Below, piece by piece: positions 1 through 7,659 of a stretch of DNA of 57,398 nt. The translations under genes and the position numbers were made by a program. The DNA comes from Eggerthellaceae bacterium. GTDB taxonomy: Bacteria; Actinomycetota; Coriobacteriia; Coriobacteriales; Eggerthellaceae. Location of the stretch: assembly GCA_017459925.1 (NCBI GenBank), contig JAFUCC010000012.1:1-57398 (forward strand). The letters run 5' to 3'. Below the pieces are notes generated by a model. The model searched no databases. It worked only from the letters and a program-made list of their open reading frames with translations, and was not told the origin of the DNA. Position 1 is the first letter of the stretch. Every line of letters starts with the position of its first letter.

Positions 1-20
1 GCTCAGACAGTCCTCGCTAA
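1..20. repeat. PalD repeat fragment at the window edge
   Basis: The first bases read GCTCAGACAGTCCTCGCT. The start of this string (GCTCAGACAGTCC) recurs at 12894-12906, and the reverse complement (GCGAGGACTGTCTGAGC) recurs at 54521-54537, both inside large intergenic inverted repeats. This is therefore probably the truncated end of another copy of the family labelled PalD here; the rest lies outside the window. Confidence 0.6.
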
Positions 21-125
21 CCGCTCCGCTTTCATTCGTCGCAGCCGCAGACAGCCTCGCGAACCCTCCCACCAGCGCGGCCTGCGCATGATAGACTTGC
101 AACAGTCTCTGGAAGCGAGGTGTTC

Positions 126-779
126 ATGGCCGAAGAGAAGGCGTTGCCGTTTCATAGTTTCACGTTCACGCTGATTGCGGACAAGAGGCCGCGCACGGCG
201 TTTCGCATGAAGGCGCTCGAGGGCGGCATGTACGAGCTGCATGTCGAAAAGGGCTCGGCTTCGAACCCGACTTCGCAGTTCACGCGCGAGGTGCCGGTCG
301 ACGTGGCGCAGCGGCTGAAGGACGCGCTGCAAGACATCGGCGTGTTCGGGTGGGGCGAGTCATACGGCGATGCTTTGGCGCCTGGTAGCCGCCGATGGTC
401 GGTGAACACGGTGTTCAAAGAGGGCGTGTTCTCGGTTGCCTCGAAGGGCGGGTCAGACGTGCCCGCAGGTTTCGACGACATGCTGGAAGAGCTGTACCGA
501 CTCGACTTCCCGCGGCCGAGCGAATCGGGCGCGACGGGCGCGTCCGGCGAGCAACCGCAACGGTCGTTCCAGACGCCCCTTCCCACGAGCATCGGCGATT
601 TGGCCGCGTACGCCTCGAAGGGCGATTTCGGCAACTTCGATCCGACGATGCTTCAGCAGCGCATGAAGGACGAGGTTTCGCGCATGGGGCCCGCCGAGCG
701 CAAGCAGCTCATCGACATGCTCGTGCAATCAGGCATGGGCACGCGCGAGTTCTGGGAAGACTTCTTCAACAACCTGTGA
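126..779 (+). CDS. Unknown protein, 217 residues
   Basis: I do not recognise this protein. The ATG at 126 is preferred over the GTG at 120 because the purine-rich stretch GGAAGCGAGG (111-120) lies just upstream of 126 and would overlap the GTG. The N-terminal half (about residues 1-125) looks like a compact alpha/beta domain (FHSFTFTLIADKRPRT...). A Gly/Ser/Pro-rich linker follows at about 130-150. The acidic, helical C-terminal part contains MGPAERKQLIDMLVQSGMG and ends in WEDFFNNL. There is no signal peptide, membrane segment or obvious catalytic motif, so it is probably cytosolic. It stands alone, with a PalB half-element and the convergent dtd gene just downstream. Codon use resembles the neighbouring housekeeping genes. 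Confidence 0.75.
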   Translation: MAEEKALPFHSFTFTLIADKRPRTAFRMKALEGGMYELHVEKGSASNPTSQFTREVPVDVAQRLKDALQDIGVFGWGESYGDALAPGSRRWSVNTVFKEGVFSVASKGGSDVPAGFDDMLEELYRLDFPRPSESGATGASGEQPQRSFQTPLPTSIGDLAAYASKGDFGNFDPTMLQQRMKDEVSRMGPAERKQLIDMLVQSGMGTREFWEDFFNNL

Positions 780-793
780 TGCTGCTGGGTGTC

Positions 794-816
794 GATGAGT
801 CAGAGGATGACTCATC
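794..816. repeat. PalB half-element (solo palindrome)
   Basis: A 23-bp imperfect palindrome with 9-bp arms, GATGAGTCA and TGACTCATC, and a 5-nt centre. The arms match the ends of the paired PalB elements at 1308-1406, 3071-3172 and 55824-55923, so this looks like a single unpaired member. It lies between the convergent ends of the unknown gene and dtd and could act as a bidirectional terminator, although no T-tract follows. Confidence 0.65.
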
Positions 817-831
817 CTGCGCCATGCGCTT

Positions 832-1293
832 CTAGTGGCGCGGCTTCACAAGCTCGTCGGTGTCGAGGCAGATGGTGAACGGGCCGTCGTTCACGAGGGA
901 AACCTGCATGTCAGCGCCGAAAACGCCTGCCGCCACATGCGCGATGTCTTGACGGGCGCGTTCGACGAACAGCTCGTACAGGCGCTTCGATTCGCCCGGT
1001 TCGCCAGCTCCCGTGAACGAGGGACGGTTGCCCTTGCGGCAGTCGGCGTACAGCGTGAACTGCGACACGACGAGCACCTCGCCGTTCACGTCGGCGAGCG
1101 AAGCACCCGTATGGTGCTCGCCATCGGGGAAGATGCGCATCTTGAAGATTTTGCCCCACAGGCGTTCGACTTCTGCTTCGCTGTCGCCTTCGCCCACGCC
1201 CAGCAAGATAAGGTAGCCGTGTCCGCACGACCCGACGACTTCGCCTTCGATCGAGACGCTCGCCTCGTTTACCCGTTGTATGACTGCTCGCAT
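832..1293 (-). CDS. dtd: D-aminoacyl-tRNA deacylase
   Basis: A 153-residue DTD family protein. It hydrolyses D-amino acids (and, in this family, achiral glycine) mischarged onto tRNA, acting in the cytosol as a homodimer. The sequence begins [13 protein letters not shown], and has the central SQFTLYAD motif and the C-terminal NDGPFT motif. These correspond to the two conserved family motifs (SQFTL and NxGPxT) that form the cross-dimer active site. Length matches the family norm of about 145-155. It is convergent with the gene at 126-779, and the PalB pair at 1308-1406 lies just upstream of its start. Confidence 0.96.
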   Translation of the reverse strand: MRAVIQRVNEASVSIEGEVVGSCGHGYLILLGVGEGDSEAEVERLWGKIFKMRIFPDGEHHTGASLADVNGEVLVVSQFTLYADCRKGNRPSFTGAGEPGESKRLYELFVERARQDIAHVAAGVFGADMQVSLVNDGPFTICLDTDELVKPRH

Positions 1294-1307
1294 ATTGTCT
1301 CCCCGAA

Positions 1308-1406
1308 GATGAGTCAGAGGACTGTCCTGTGACTCATTCTCTGTTTCGTTAACTCAATTCGGGTGTTTGTCCGTGAATGAGTCGCAGGACAGTCCTCTGA
1401 CTCATC
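1308..1406. repeat. PalB double palindrome (dtd-recN intergenic)
   Basis: Two 32-bp arms at 1308-1339 and 1375-1406 are inverted copies with one mismatch, separated by 35 bp. Each arm is itself an imperfect palindrome bounded by ATGAGTC and GACTCAT. The same design recurs at 3071-3172 and 55824-55923. The element fills most of the space between the divergent dtd and recN genes, so it probably lies in or near their promoters. Confidence 0.85.
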
Positions 1407-1459
1407 CCAAACCCGGCATCAGTTCCGCACCCGTTGATTCGTCATGCTATGATTCTCGC

Positions 1460-3076
1460 ATGATTGACGAGATTCAGGTGCAGAATTTGGCGCTTATCCG
1501 CGAGGCTTCGCTCGAGCCGTCGCGCGGTCTGACCGTGCTGACGGGAGAAACCGGCGCGGGCAAGACGGCGCTGATCGAAGCCTTGAAACTGCTCATGGGC
1601 GCCCGCGCGAGCACCGGCATGGTGCGTGATGGGGAAGAGGCGCTCGCTGTTTCCGGCCGCTTTGAATCAATTTCCTCCGAGGAAAATGATTATTCCGATC
1701 TGGTGGTGACGCGGCGCGTCAGCGCGGATGGCCGCTCGAAGGCCAGCGTGAATGGCGCCATGGCAAGTGTCGGCGAATTGGCCGAGATGGTCGGGCCCAC
1801 GGTCGATTTGTGCGGCCAGTTCGAGCATCAGCAGCTCATGCGGCCGGCGACCCATCTTTCGATCCTCGACTCATGGGCAAGCGAGCAGATTGAAGCGCCG
1901 CTTGCAGCGTACCGGCAGGCGTTTGCCGCTGCGCAAGCTGCCGCCGAGGAGCTCGCGCGCGTGCAAGCCGCCAGCGAGCAATCGCACGAGCGGTTGGAGG
2001 ATGCGCGTTACATCTTGCGCCGTATCGACGAAGTGGCGCCTGAAGAGGGCGAATACGAGCAGCTGCAACACGATTTGGAACTGGCCGAGCATGCTGAGGC
2101 GCTGGCCGTCGCCGCTTCAACGGCGCATGAGGCGCTGTCCGGCGAGAATGGCGCATTTGACGCCTTGAACGCCGCCGTTGCTGCGCTCGAAGCGGGTGGT
2201 CGCGTCGATTCCGCCCTGTCGGACATGGCGCAGACGCTGCGCGAGACGAGCTACGCGCTGGAAGACGTGTCGTCGAGCGCCCGCGCGTACCGCGACGACA
2301 TCGAGTTCGATCCTGAAACGCTGGCGCAGCAGCAAGAGCGCTTCTCGCAGATGCAGGGCCTGCTGCGTACGTACGGCCCCCGCATGGAAGACGTGTTCGC
2401 GCGGCGGGAAGAGGCGGCTGACATCGTGTCGCTCGTCGACGATGCGGCCGGTCGCATGCAAGCCGTCACAAAGCAGGCGCAGGAAGCCGAGTCGGCGCTG
2501 GCCGTTGCCGCCGATGCGCTCGACGCCGCACGCGACCAGGCGGCCCCGCAGTTCGCCGTCGAAGTGACGGCCGTCATGGCGCGTCTCGAAATGGGCAGCG
2601 CCCAGCTCGTATGCTCGCGCCATCGCCTCGACCGCAAGGACTGGACCGAAGCCGGCCCATCGTCGTTCGAGTTCTTCTACCGTCCCGCCGAGGGCATGCA
2701 ACCGCGCCCGCTCGCGCGCATCGCCTCGGGTGGCGAGGTCAGCCGCGTCATGCTGGCGTGCAAGGTGGTGCTTGGCGCGCGCGATGCCGTCGACACGCTC
2801 GTGTTCGACGAGGTCGATGCCGGTGTTGGCGGCGCCACGGCGGTCGCGCTCGCCGACGTCATCGCCGACCTCGCGCAAACGCACCAGGTCATCGTGGTCA
2901 CGCACCTTCCCCAAGTCGCCGTCCGCGCCGACAAGCACTACGTCGTGCGTCGCGAATCCGCCGAAACCGAACTTGCGCCCGTAACCGCCGAAGCCCGCGA
3001 GCAAGAAATCGCCCGCATGCTCTCCGGCACCATAACAGAAACATCCCTCGCTCACGCTCGTGAGCTGCTGGAATGA
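1460..3076 (+). CDS. recN: DNA repair ATPase RecN
   Basis: An SMC-like ATPase of double-strand-break repair. The ATG at 1460 (MIDEIQVQNLALI) is chosen because family members start at this point; the longer in-frame extension only translates PalB sequence. Walker A GETGAGKT is at residues 29-36. A central coiled-coil region follows, then the ABC signature ASGGEVSR near 422, Walker B VFDEVDAG near 450 and the VVTHLPQVA switch near 480. The 538-residue length is slightly below the usual 550-570, the shortfall falling in the coiled coil. Two oddities are visible. A PalA palindrome (1665-1691) encodes residues 69-78 in frame, and the TGA stop at 3074-3076 lies inside the left arm of a PalB element. 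Confidence 0.95.
   Translation: MIDEIQVQNLALIREASLEPSRGLTVLTGETGAGKTALIEALKLLMGARASTGMVRDGEEALAVSGRFESISSEENDYSDLVVTRRVSADGRSKASVNGAMASVGELAEMVGPTVDLCGQFEHQQLMRPATHLSILDSWASEQIEAPLAAYRQAFAAAQAAAEELARVQAASEQSHERLEDARYILRRIDEVAPEEGEYEQLQHDLELAEHAEALAVAASTAHEALSGENGAFDALNAAVAALEAGGRVDSALSDMAQTLRETSYALEDVSSSARAYRDDIEFDPETLAQQQERFSQMQGLLRTYGPRMEDVFARREEAADIVSLVDDAAGRMQAVTKQAQEAESALAVAADALDAARDQAAPQFAVEVTAVMARLEMGSAQLVCSRHRLDRKDWTEAGPSSFEFFYRPAEGMQPRPLARIASGGEVSRVMLACKVVLGARDAVDTLVFDEVDAGVGGATAVALADVIADLAQTHQVIVVTHLPQVAVRADKHYVVRRESAETELAPVTAEAREQEIARMLSGTITETSLAHARELLE
1665..1691. repeat. PalA palindrome inside recN
   Basis: This 27-bp near-palindrome starts AATCAATTTCCTCCGAGG and ends AAAATGATT. 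It matches the intergenic PalA copies at 15465-15491, 42792-42818 and 50866-50892 with only one or two differences. Here it is translated in the recN frame (ESISSEENDY). The position falls between the Walker A region and the VTRRVSADGRS strand, where RecN proteins are variable. Confidence 0.85.
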
Positions 3077-3172
3077 GTGGCAGGACGTTCCTCCTACTCA
3101 TTTTCGCAGAGCGCCCCGACTCTTGATTTCGCTTGCCGAAAATGAGTAGGAGGAACGTCCTGCCACTCATTC
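3071..3172. repeat. PalB double palindrome at the recN 3' end
   Basis: The arms at 3071-3106 and 3137-3172 are perfect 36-bp inverted repeats separated by 30 bp. Each arm is also an imperfect palindrome (ATGAGTGGCAGGAC... to ...ACTCATT). The recN stop codon lies within the left arm. The element could fold as one long hairpin or two short ones and may end or protect the recN transcript. Confidence 0.9.
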
Positions 3173-3227
3173 GCGTCCCTCTCCCGGGCCCGTTCCGCAG
3201 ACGGACAAAACTTTTCAAAATTCCTAC

Positions 3228-3257
3228 TTGACAACTTCCACTGCACCGCGCTAAAGT
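3228..3257 (+). promoter_or_regulatory. Sigma70-type promoter of the tryptophan transport operon
   Basis: A consensus -35 TTGACA at 3228-3233 is separated by 18 bp from a -10-like TAAAGT at 3252-3257. It lies just upstream of the T-box leader, which would begin a few bases after the predicted start near 3264. Confidence 0.7.
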
Positions 3258-3264
3258 ACCCACC

Positions 3265-3560
3265 AATCGAATAGCTCGAAACCGTTGAGGCGAAAGTCAA
3301 GCCATCCGGGCACTCACAGAGAGCGGTCGTTGCTGAGAGTACCGTAGAACGCCAGGTGGTAAATGGATCGCCGAGGGAAAGGGGAAAGGCCCTGCCGCTT
3401 GGGAAGGCCGAGTATCTGGACCGTGAGCCCGCGTCAGAGGCAGAACGTGTGATAGCACGTTCACGAGTGGGTCCTTTTGGGACCAAGCAAAGGTGGCACC
3501 GCAGGTTGAAAGGCCTGTCCTTTGAAACTCCGCAAGGGGTTGCAAAGGACAGGCTTTTTT
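3265..3560 (+). ncRNA. T-box leader, tryptophan specifier (UGG)
   Basis: A tRNA-sensing riboswitch. In stem I, GGCGA (3289-3293) pairs with TCGCC (3368-3372) and GCCATC (3301-3306) pairs with GGTGGT (3355-3360). These enclose an internal loop whose 3' side reads AAATGGA, presenting codon TGG (Trp) at 3364-3366. The distal AGAGAGC motif lies at 3318-3324. The conserved T-box AAAGGTGGCACCGC is at 3489-3502, and its UGGC bulge (3494-3497) would pair with the GCCA 3' end of tRNA-Trp. A terminator follows at 3513-3560. Uncharged tRNA-Trp should favour antitermination and switch on tryptophan uptake. The pairing was worked out by hand; the T-box assignment is strong and the specifier is well supported. 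Confidence 0.93.
3513..3560 (+). terminator. T-box regulated terminator
   Basis: A 12-bp stem, GCCTGTCCTTTG (3513-3524) with CAAAGGACAGGC (3543-3554), is followed by six T residues (3555-3560). It lies immediately after the T-box sequence and is mutually exclusive with the antiterminator. Confidence 0.93.
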
Positions 3561-3646
3561 GATTTGCGCAAGACGACTTCGGGTCATTCGAGAACATAAG
3601 CAGGCCGACCGTAAGGAGCGGCGGCCACAACCGAAAGGAACCGAAA

Positions 3647-4219
3647 ATGTCCGAGAACACCACCGCCGTGAAGCGCACCGTCGCGACCGACAACGAGGCC
3701 AAGAAGGGTCTCACCACGCAGGATCTCATCCTGATTGCCGTGCTGCTGGCAGCAGGCGCCGTGCTGAAGCTCACGGTCGCCAGCTTCCTGTCGTTCGCCG
3801 GCATGAAGCCCAACTTCGTCATCGCCATGTACTGCCTGGCCATCATCCTGACGCGTCCGAAGCTGCCGCAGTCGATCGCCATCGGCCTCATCGCCGGCAT
3901 CATGTGCCAGATTCCGATGCTGAACGCCACACCGCTCGTGAACATTCCCTCCGAGCTGCTCGGCGCGCTGGCATGCGGCCTGCTCATTCACGTTCCGCTG
4001 AAGATCGCCGGCAAGGCCGACATCAACCCGATCTTCACCACGTTCCTTTCCACGGTCGTGTCGGGCTACACCTTCGCCATCATCGTCGGCCTCATGAATG
4101 GCCTGGCACTGCCCGTCATCTTCGTCACCTACGCCGTCATGGTGTTCGGCACCGCGACGTTCAACGCCATCCTCGTGCAGATCCTCACGCCGCTTCTGCG
4201 CAAGGTCCTGAAGAAGTAA
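3647..4219 (+). CDS. trpP: Tryptophan transporter S component, TrpP family
   Basis: A 190-residue integral membrane protein resembling Bacillus subtilis TrpP/YhaG. A polar N-terminus of about 20 residues is followed by about six hydrophobic segments. The family motif GMKPN (GMKPD in Bacillus) lies near residues 52-56, with LTRPKLPQSIAIGLIAGI after it. As a substrate-binding S component it would capture tryptophan and pass it through the energy-coupling module encoded directly downstream. The UGG T-box immediately upstream independently supports tryptophan as substrate. The start is preceded by AAAGGAACCGAAA. An inverted repeat separates it from the ATPase genes, which may lower their expression relative to trpP. 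Confidence 0.9.
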   Translation: MSENTTAVKRTVATDNEAKKGLTTQDLILIAVLLAAGAVLKLTVASFLSFAGMKPNFVIAMYCLAIILTRPKLPQSIAIGLIAGIMCQIPMLNATPLVNIPSELLGALACGLLIHVPLKIAGKADINPIFTTFLSTVVSGYTFAIIVGLMNGLALPVIFVTYAVMVFGTATFNAILVQILTPLLRKVLKK

Positions 4220-4240
4220 CAGCACAATCGCAAGCGCGAC

Positions 4241-4346
4241 GGAATTGAACGCTGCCCCTGGGATGATGTTCAAATTCTCGTAAGCTGGAATCAAGGATGA
4301 GGGTTGCTTTAATTTGAACATCATCCCAGGGGCAGCGTTCAATTCC
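4241..4346. repeat. PalC double palindrome between trpP and ecfA
   Basis: Perfect 36-bp inverted arms at 4241-4276 and 4311-4346 flank a 34-bp centre. Each arm contains the palindromic PalC core (AATTGAAC, CCCCTGGG, ATGTTCAA) that also occurs singly at 54474-54506 and 57351-57384. A degenerate PalD-like string, AGGACTGTTTGAGC, follows at about 4362-4375. As RNA it would form a very stable hairpin within the operon. Confidence 0.9.
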
Positions 4347-4418
4347 GCAGCCGAAAACACTAGGACTGTTTGAGCGACTGAGTAATACCCCAAACCCCCG
4401 TCGCAGGAAGACCAGACA

Positions 4419-5258
4419 ATGATCGAAATCAGAAACTTCACGTTCACCTACCGCGAAAGCGCCGAGCCGGTGGTGCAGGACATCAACCTCACCATTCCGG
4501 ACGGCGCCTTCGTCGGCATTACGGGCTCGGCGGGCAGTGGCAAGTCGACGCTCACGTACGCGATGAACGGCATCATCCCGCATTGCTACCCGGGCGATTT
4601 CTACGGCACGGTCCTCGTGGAGGGCCTCGACACGTGCGAGGCCAGCCTGACCGACATCTCGCAAGTCGTCGGCAGCGTCTGTCAGGACATCGACTCGCAG
4701 ATCGTCACCTCCATAGTGGAAGACGAGATGCTGTACGGCCTCGAGAACTTCGGCGTTCCGCATTCGGAAATCGACGCGCGCGTCGACGAGGCGCTGACCG
4801 ACATGGGCATCGCCGACTTGCGCGACCGCGTAATCGCCAGCCTGTCGGGCGGCCAGAAGCAGAAGGTTGCCATCGCTTCGATCCTCGCGCTGAAGCCGAA
4901 GGTGCTCATGCTCGACGAGCCCACGGCCGAGCTCGACCCGGCCAGCTCGCTGCAAGTGTTCCAGCTGCTGGAACGTTACGCGCGTGAGCACGGTACGACC
5001 GTCGTGGTGGTCGAGCAGAAGATCGCGCTGCTCTCGCAATTCGCCGACATGCTCGTCATCGTCGACGATGGCCGTATTCGCTTCGCCGACTCGCCGGCCA
5101 ACGTGCTCGCGCATTCCGACGAGCTGTTGGAAATCGGCGTGAACTGCCCGCGTTCCACCACGCTCATGAACCGGCTTGCCGTTGATGGCCTGTACGCTGG
5201 CCCTGTGTGCCGCAACGTCGAAGAAGCCTGCGTTGCGCTGGCGGAGGTGATCGCATGA
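4419..5258 (+). CDS. ecfA: ECF transporter ATPase (A component)
   Basis: A 279-residue ABC ATPase of an energy-coupling factor transporter, peripheral to the membrane. Walker A GSAGSGKST is at residues 36-44, the signature LSGGQKQ near 142 and Walker B LMLDEPTAELD near 163-173. A switch-region residue follows in VVVVEQK, where the usual His is replaced by Glu, as is common in ECF A components. The gene overlaps the next ATPase by four bases (ATGA), so the two are probably co-translated as a heterodimer with canonical sites mainly on this chain. Given the operon, its role is to power tryptophan import. Confidence 0.95.
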   Translation: MIEIRNFTFTYRESAEPVVQDINLTIPDGAFVGITGSAGSGKSTLTYAMNGIIPHCYPGDFYGTVLVEGLDTCEASLTDISQVVGSVCQDIDSQIVTSIVEDEMLYGLENFGVPHSEIDARVDEALTDMGIADLRDRVIASLSGGQKQKVAIASILALKPKVLMLDEPTAELDPASSLQVFQLLERYAREHGTTVVVVEQKIALLSQFADMLVIVDDGRIRFADSPANVLAHSDELLEIGVNCPRSTTLMNRLAVDGLYAGPVCRNVEEACVALAEVIA

Positions 5259-6589
5259 CCATCGAGTTCCGCAACGTGCACGCATCCTACGATGCCAGCA
5301 CGCCCATCCTGAAGGGCGTCAACTTCACCGTGAGCGACGGCGAGTTCGTGGCGTTTGTCGGAACGAACGGCGCTGGCAAGTCCACGACGATGCGCCTGGT
5401 GAACGGCCTGCTGAAGCCCGAACAGGGCGAAGTGCTCATCGACGGCGTTCCCACCACGCAGCTGAAGACGAGCGAGCTTGCCCGCCGCGTGGGTTTCCTG
5501 TTCCAAAACCCGGACAGCCAGATTTGCTGCAACACCGTGCGCGAAGAGCTGCTGTTCGGCTTCCGCGCGCTGAAGATGGACATGGCGCGCGCCGAGCGCC
5601 GCGTCGACGATATCATCGACGAGTTCGGCTTCAACCCCGACGACGATCCCTTCCTGCTGAACCGCGGCACGCGCCAGCTGCTGGCGCTCGCCTCCATCGT
5701 GGTGCTGGAGACGCCGGCCGTCGTGCTTGACGAGCCCACGACCGGCCTTGACTTCCGCGAGTGCGTGAAGGTCATGGGCATCATCCGACGCCTGCACGAG
5801 CGCGGCACCACCGTCGTCATGGTGTGCCACGACATGGAGGTCGTCGCCGACTTTGCCGACCGCGTAATCGTCATGAGCGACGGCCGCGTGGTCGATCAGG
5901 GTCCGACGTTCGAGGTCCTGCGCAACCGCCACACGCTCGAGGTGGCAAGCCTCGTGCCACCGCAGATTGTCGACATCTCGCTGGGGCTTTCCATCATGCG
6001 CCCCGAGCTGGCCGGCACGCTTGTCGGCACTGCCAACACGCTGAACGAGATGGAGACCGCCGTGGCCTCCGCCGTTGGCAAGCCTGACCGCTCGCAAGCT
6101 GCGCCGACGTACGCGCAATCCGCCCCCGGCGCCGAAGACGCCGCCGGCATCGGCGGCACCCAGGTGGGCGTCGCAGAGTTCGTGCGCATTCCCACGTCGC
6201 CCATCGACCCTGCGGGCGTGCAGCTCAACGAGCTACTCGATGCCCAATATGAAGGTGGGGAAACGAGTGCCGAATCTCCTGCTGTGAATGGCCCCAATGC
6301 TTCCGCTGCTGATGACTCTCTTGCCGATGTGGCGTTGGGCGCAGGTTCCTCCCACGCAGGCTCCGACGCCCCCTTCGACCTGTACAACGACCGTCCGGCG
6401 CCCGAGCCGGTCGGCGCCATCGGCTTCGCCGTTCCCGGCACGGTCAGCGAATCGGGTCGCAATCTGGTCGTTCCCGAAATCGACGTTACCGCCGCGGAGC
6501 CCGACGAAGGCGCTTCCGACGCTAACTCCGATGAAGGCGTTTCCGCTGATGATACCCCAATCGCGCCGAGTGAAGGAGGCGCCCGATGA
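5255..6589 (+). CDS. ecfA: ECF transporter ATPase with a long acidic C-terminal tail
   Basis: The second ATPase of the module, 444 residues from the ATG at 5255 that overlaps the previous stop (ATGA). Walker A GTNGAGKST is at residues 36-44, Walker B VVLDEPTTGLD near 157-167, and the switch His in VMVCHDMEVV is present. The signature is altered: LNRGTRQ near 134-140 replaces LSGGQ, a change related to the (K/R)G-x-RQ variants known in some ECF ATPases. ECF ATPases are usually about 280 residues. Here about 170 extra C-terminal residues are rich in Ala, Ser, Asp, Glu and Pro and look disordered, with no domain I recognise. The stop overlaps ecfT by four bases. Confidence 0.93.
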   Translation: MTIEFRNVHASYDASTPILKGVNFTVSDGEFVAFVGTNGAGKSTTMRLVNGLLKPEQGEVLIDGVPTTQLKTSELARRVGFLFQNPDSQICCNTVREELLFGFRALKMDMARAERRVDDIIDEFGFNPDDDPFLLNRGTRQLLALASIVVLETPAVVLDEPTTGLDFRECVKVMGIIRRLHERGTTVVMVCHDMEVVADFADRVIVMSDGRVVDQGPTFEVLRNRHTLEVASLVPPQIVDISLGLSIMRPELAGTLVGTANTLNEMETAVASAVGKPDRSQAAPTYAQSAPGAEDAAGIGGTQVGVAEFVRIPTSPIDPAGVQLNELLDAQYEGGETSAESPAVNGPNASAADDSLADVALGAGSSHAGSDAPFDLYNDRPAPEPVGAIGFAVPGTVSESGRNLVVPEIDVTAAEPDEGASDANSDEGVSADDTPIAPSEGGAR

Positions 6590-7356
6590 ACGGCTTCCTC
6601 GAGTACGTCCCCGGCACGTCGCTGCTGCACCGCATGAACCCGGTCGCCAAGCTGCTGTTCGCCGTCGTGTTCGCCATCACCTGCTTCTGCACGGGCAACC
6701 TCGTGTTCCTGTGCGTCATGCTGGTGCTGGGGCTTGCGATGGCTGCGAGCTGCGGCATGATGAAGCAGACGTTCGGCCTGATGAAAGCCGTGTTCGTGTT
6801 TTCATTGATCCTGGCGATCCTGCTCATCTTCACCACGCCGGCAGGCGATAAGCTCGTCGACCTGCCGTGGGGTTACATCGGCACCGGCTCCATCTTGGCC
6901 GCCATCACCACCATCGTGCGCCTTGAGGCCGCGGCCATTCCGCTGTTCCTCACGTTCTACGTCACCAAGATGTCCGACCTGTCGAATTCCGTGGTGAAGG
7001 TGCTGCACGTGCCGTACAAGTACGCGTTCACGTTCGCGTCGACCGTGCATTTCATCCCCGTGTTCATGAACGACATGAAGGGCATCATGGAGGCGCAGAC
7101 CGCGCGCGGCGTCGAGTTCGACGTGGGCGGCATCGTGAACAAGGTGCGCCTGATGGTGCCGTTGTGCGTGCCGCTGCTGGTCAGCTCGGTGCGCAAGACG
7201 AACAGCGCCGCCATCGCCGCCGAGGTCCGTGGCTTCAACCTGCGCACCCGCGATTCCGGCTACAAGCAATACCCGTTCGCCGCCTTCGACTTCGCTGCGA
7301 TGGCGCTGGCCGTACTCCTCCTCGCCGCCGCCATTTGCATAACGGTGCTGCTATAG
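6586..7356 (+). CDS. ecfT: ECF transporter transmembrane component EcfT
   Basis: A 256-residue membrane protein that couples the ATPase pair to the S component. Hydrophobic segments lie near residues 18-60, 62-85, 95-130 and 235-256. The two cytosolic coupling motifs of EcfT are visible: TARG in EAQTARGVEF near 171 and a variant VRG in AAEVRGF near 214. The start overlaps the upstream ATPase by ATGA. With trpP and the two ATPases it completes a self-contained ECF importer, so this S component need not share a genome-wide EcfAAT module, though sharing is not excluded. Confidence 0.93.
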   Translation: MNGFLEYVPGTSLLHRMNPVAKLLFAVVFAITCFCTGNLVFLCVMLVLGLAMAASCGMMKQTFGLMKAVFVFSLILAILLIFTTPAGDKLVDLPWGYIGTGSILAAITTIVRLEAAAIPLFLTFYVTKMSDLSNSVVKVLHVPYKYAFTFASTVHFIPVFMNDMKGIMEAQTARGVEFDVGGIVNKVRLMVPLCVPLLVSSVRKTNSAAIAAEVRGFNLRTRDSGYKQYPFAAFDFAAMALAVLLLAAAICITVLL

Positions 7357-7443
7357 CATCTGCTGATATTTGCACCAGCATGCTGTTGTAGCGCTGTTGC
7401 TTGCTTCATGGAGCTGTCATCTGCTCCTTGTCCAGATGCTCGG

Positions 7444-7535
7444 CCAGGTGCAAAACTTGCCATCTGCGCCAAGATGGGGTGCAAGACTCGCAATATGGAA
7501 CAGATGATGTTCAAGATTCGAACTCTTGCACCTGG
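7444..7535. repeat. PalE hairpin 1
   Basis: The outer arms are CCAGGTGCAA (7444-7453) and TTGCACCTGG (7526-7535). Internal GGGTGCAAGACTCGCAAT (7477-7494) is the family core. It is related to the PalE copies at 7603-7659 and 10224-10472. Confidence 0.75.
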
Positions 7536-7602
7536 ACGCTTCTGCGGCAAGCTCGCTGACCAGGGCGAACGTTAGCGTGGGATACTTTACACGCGCCAAT
7601 TT

Positions 7603-7659
7603 GGGTGCAAGACCCGCAATCTGCGCCATCGGATGCGCGAGATTCCGGTTCTTGCACCC
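7603..7659. repeat. PalE hairpin 2
   Basis: An imperfect inverted repeat with GGGTGCAAGA (7603-7612) and TCTTGCACCC (7650-7659) as outer arms. The inner parts CCGCAATCT and AGATTCCGG pair imperfectly. The same core recurs on the far side of the nfo-MGMT-DUF559-like block. Confidence 0.78.

Noticed and set aside
1367-1459. N-terminal extension of RecN
   Set aside because: This in-frame stretch translates PalB sequence and a short linker. The conserved RecN start (MIDEIQVQNL) lies at 1460.
3072-3180. Short open frames reading MSRRNVLPLI or MSGRTFLLLI
   Set aside because: They come from PalB arms and recur wherever the repeat occurs. No ribosome-binding site or extension supports a peptide.
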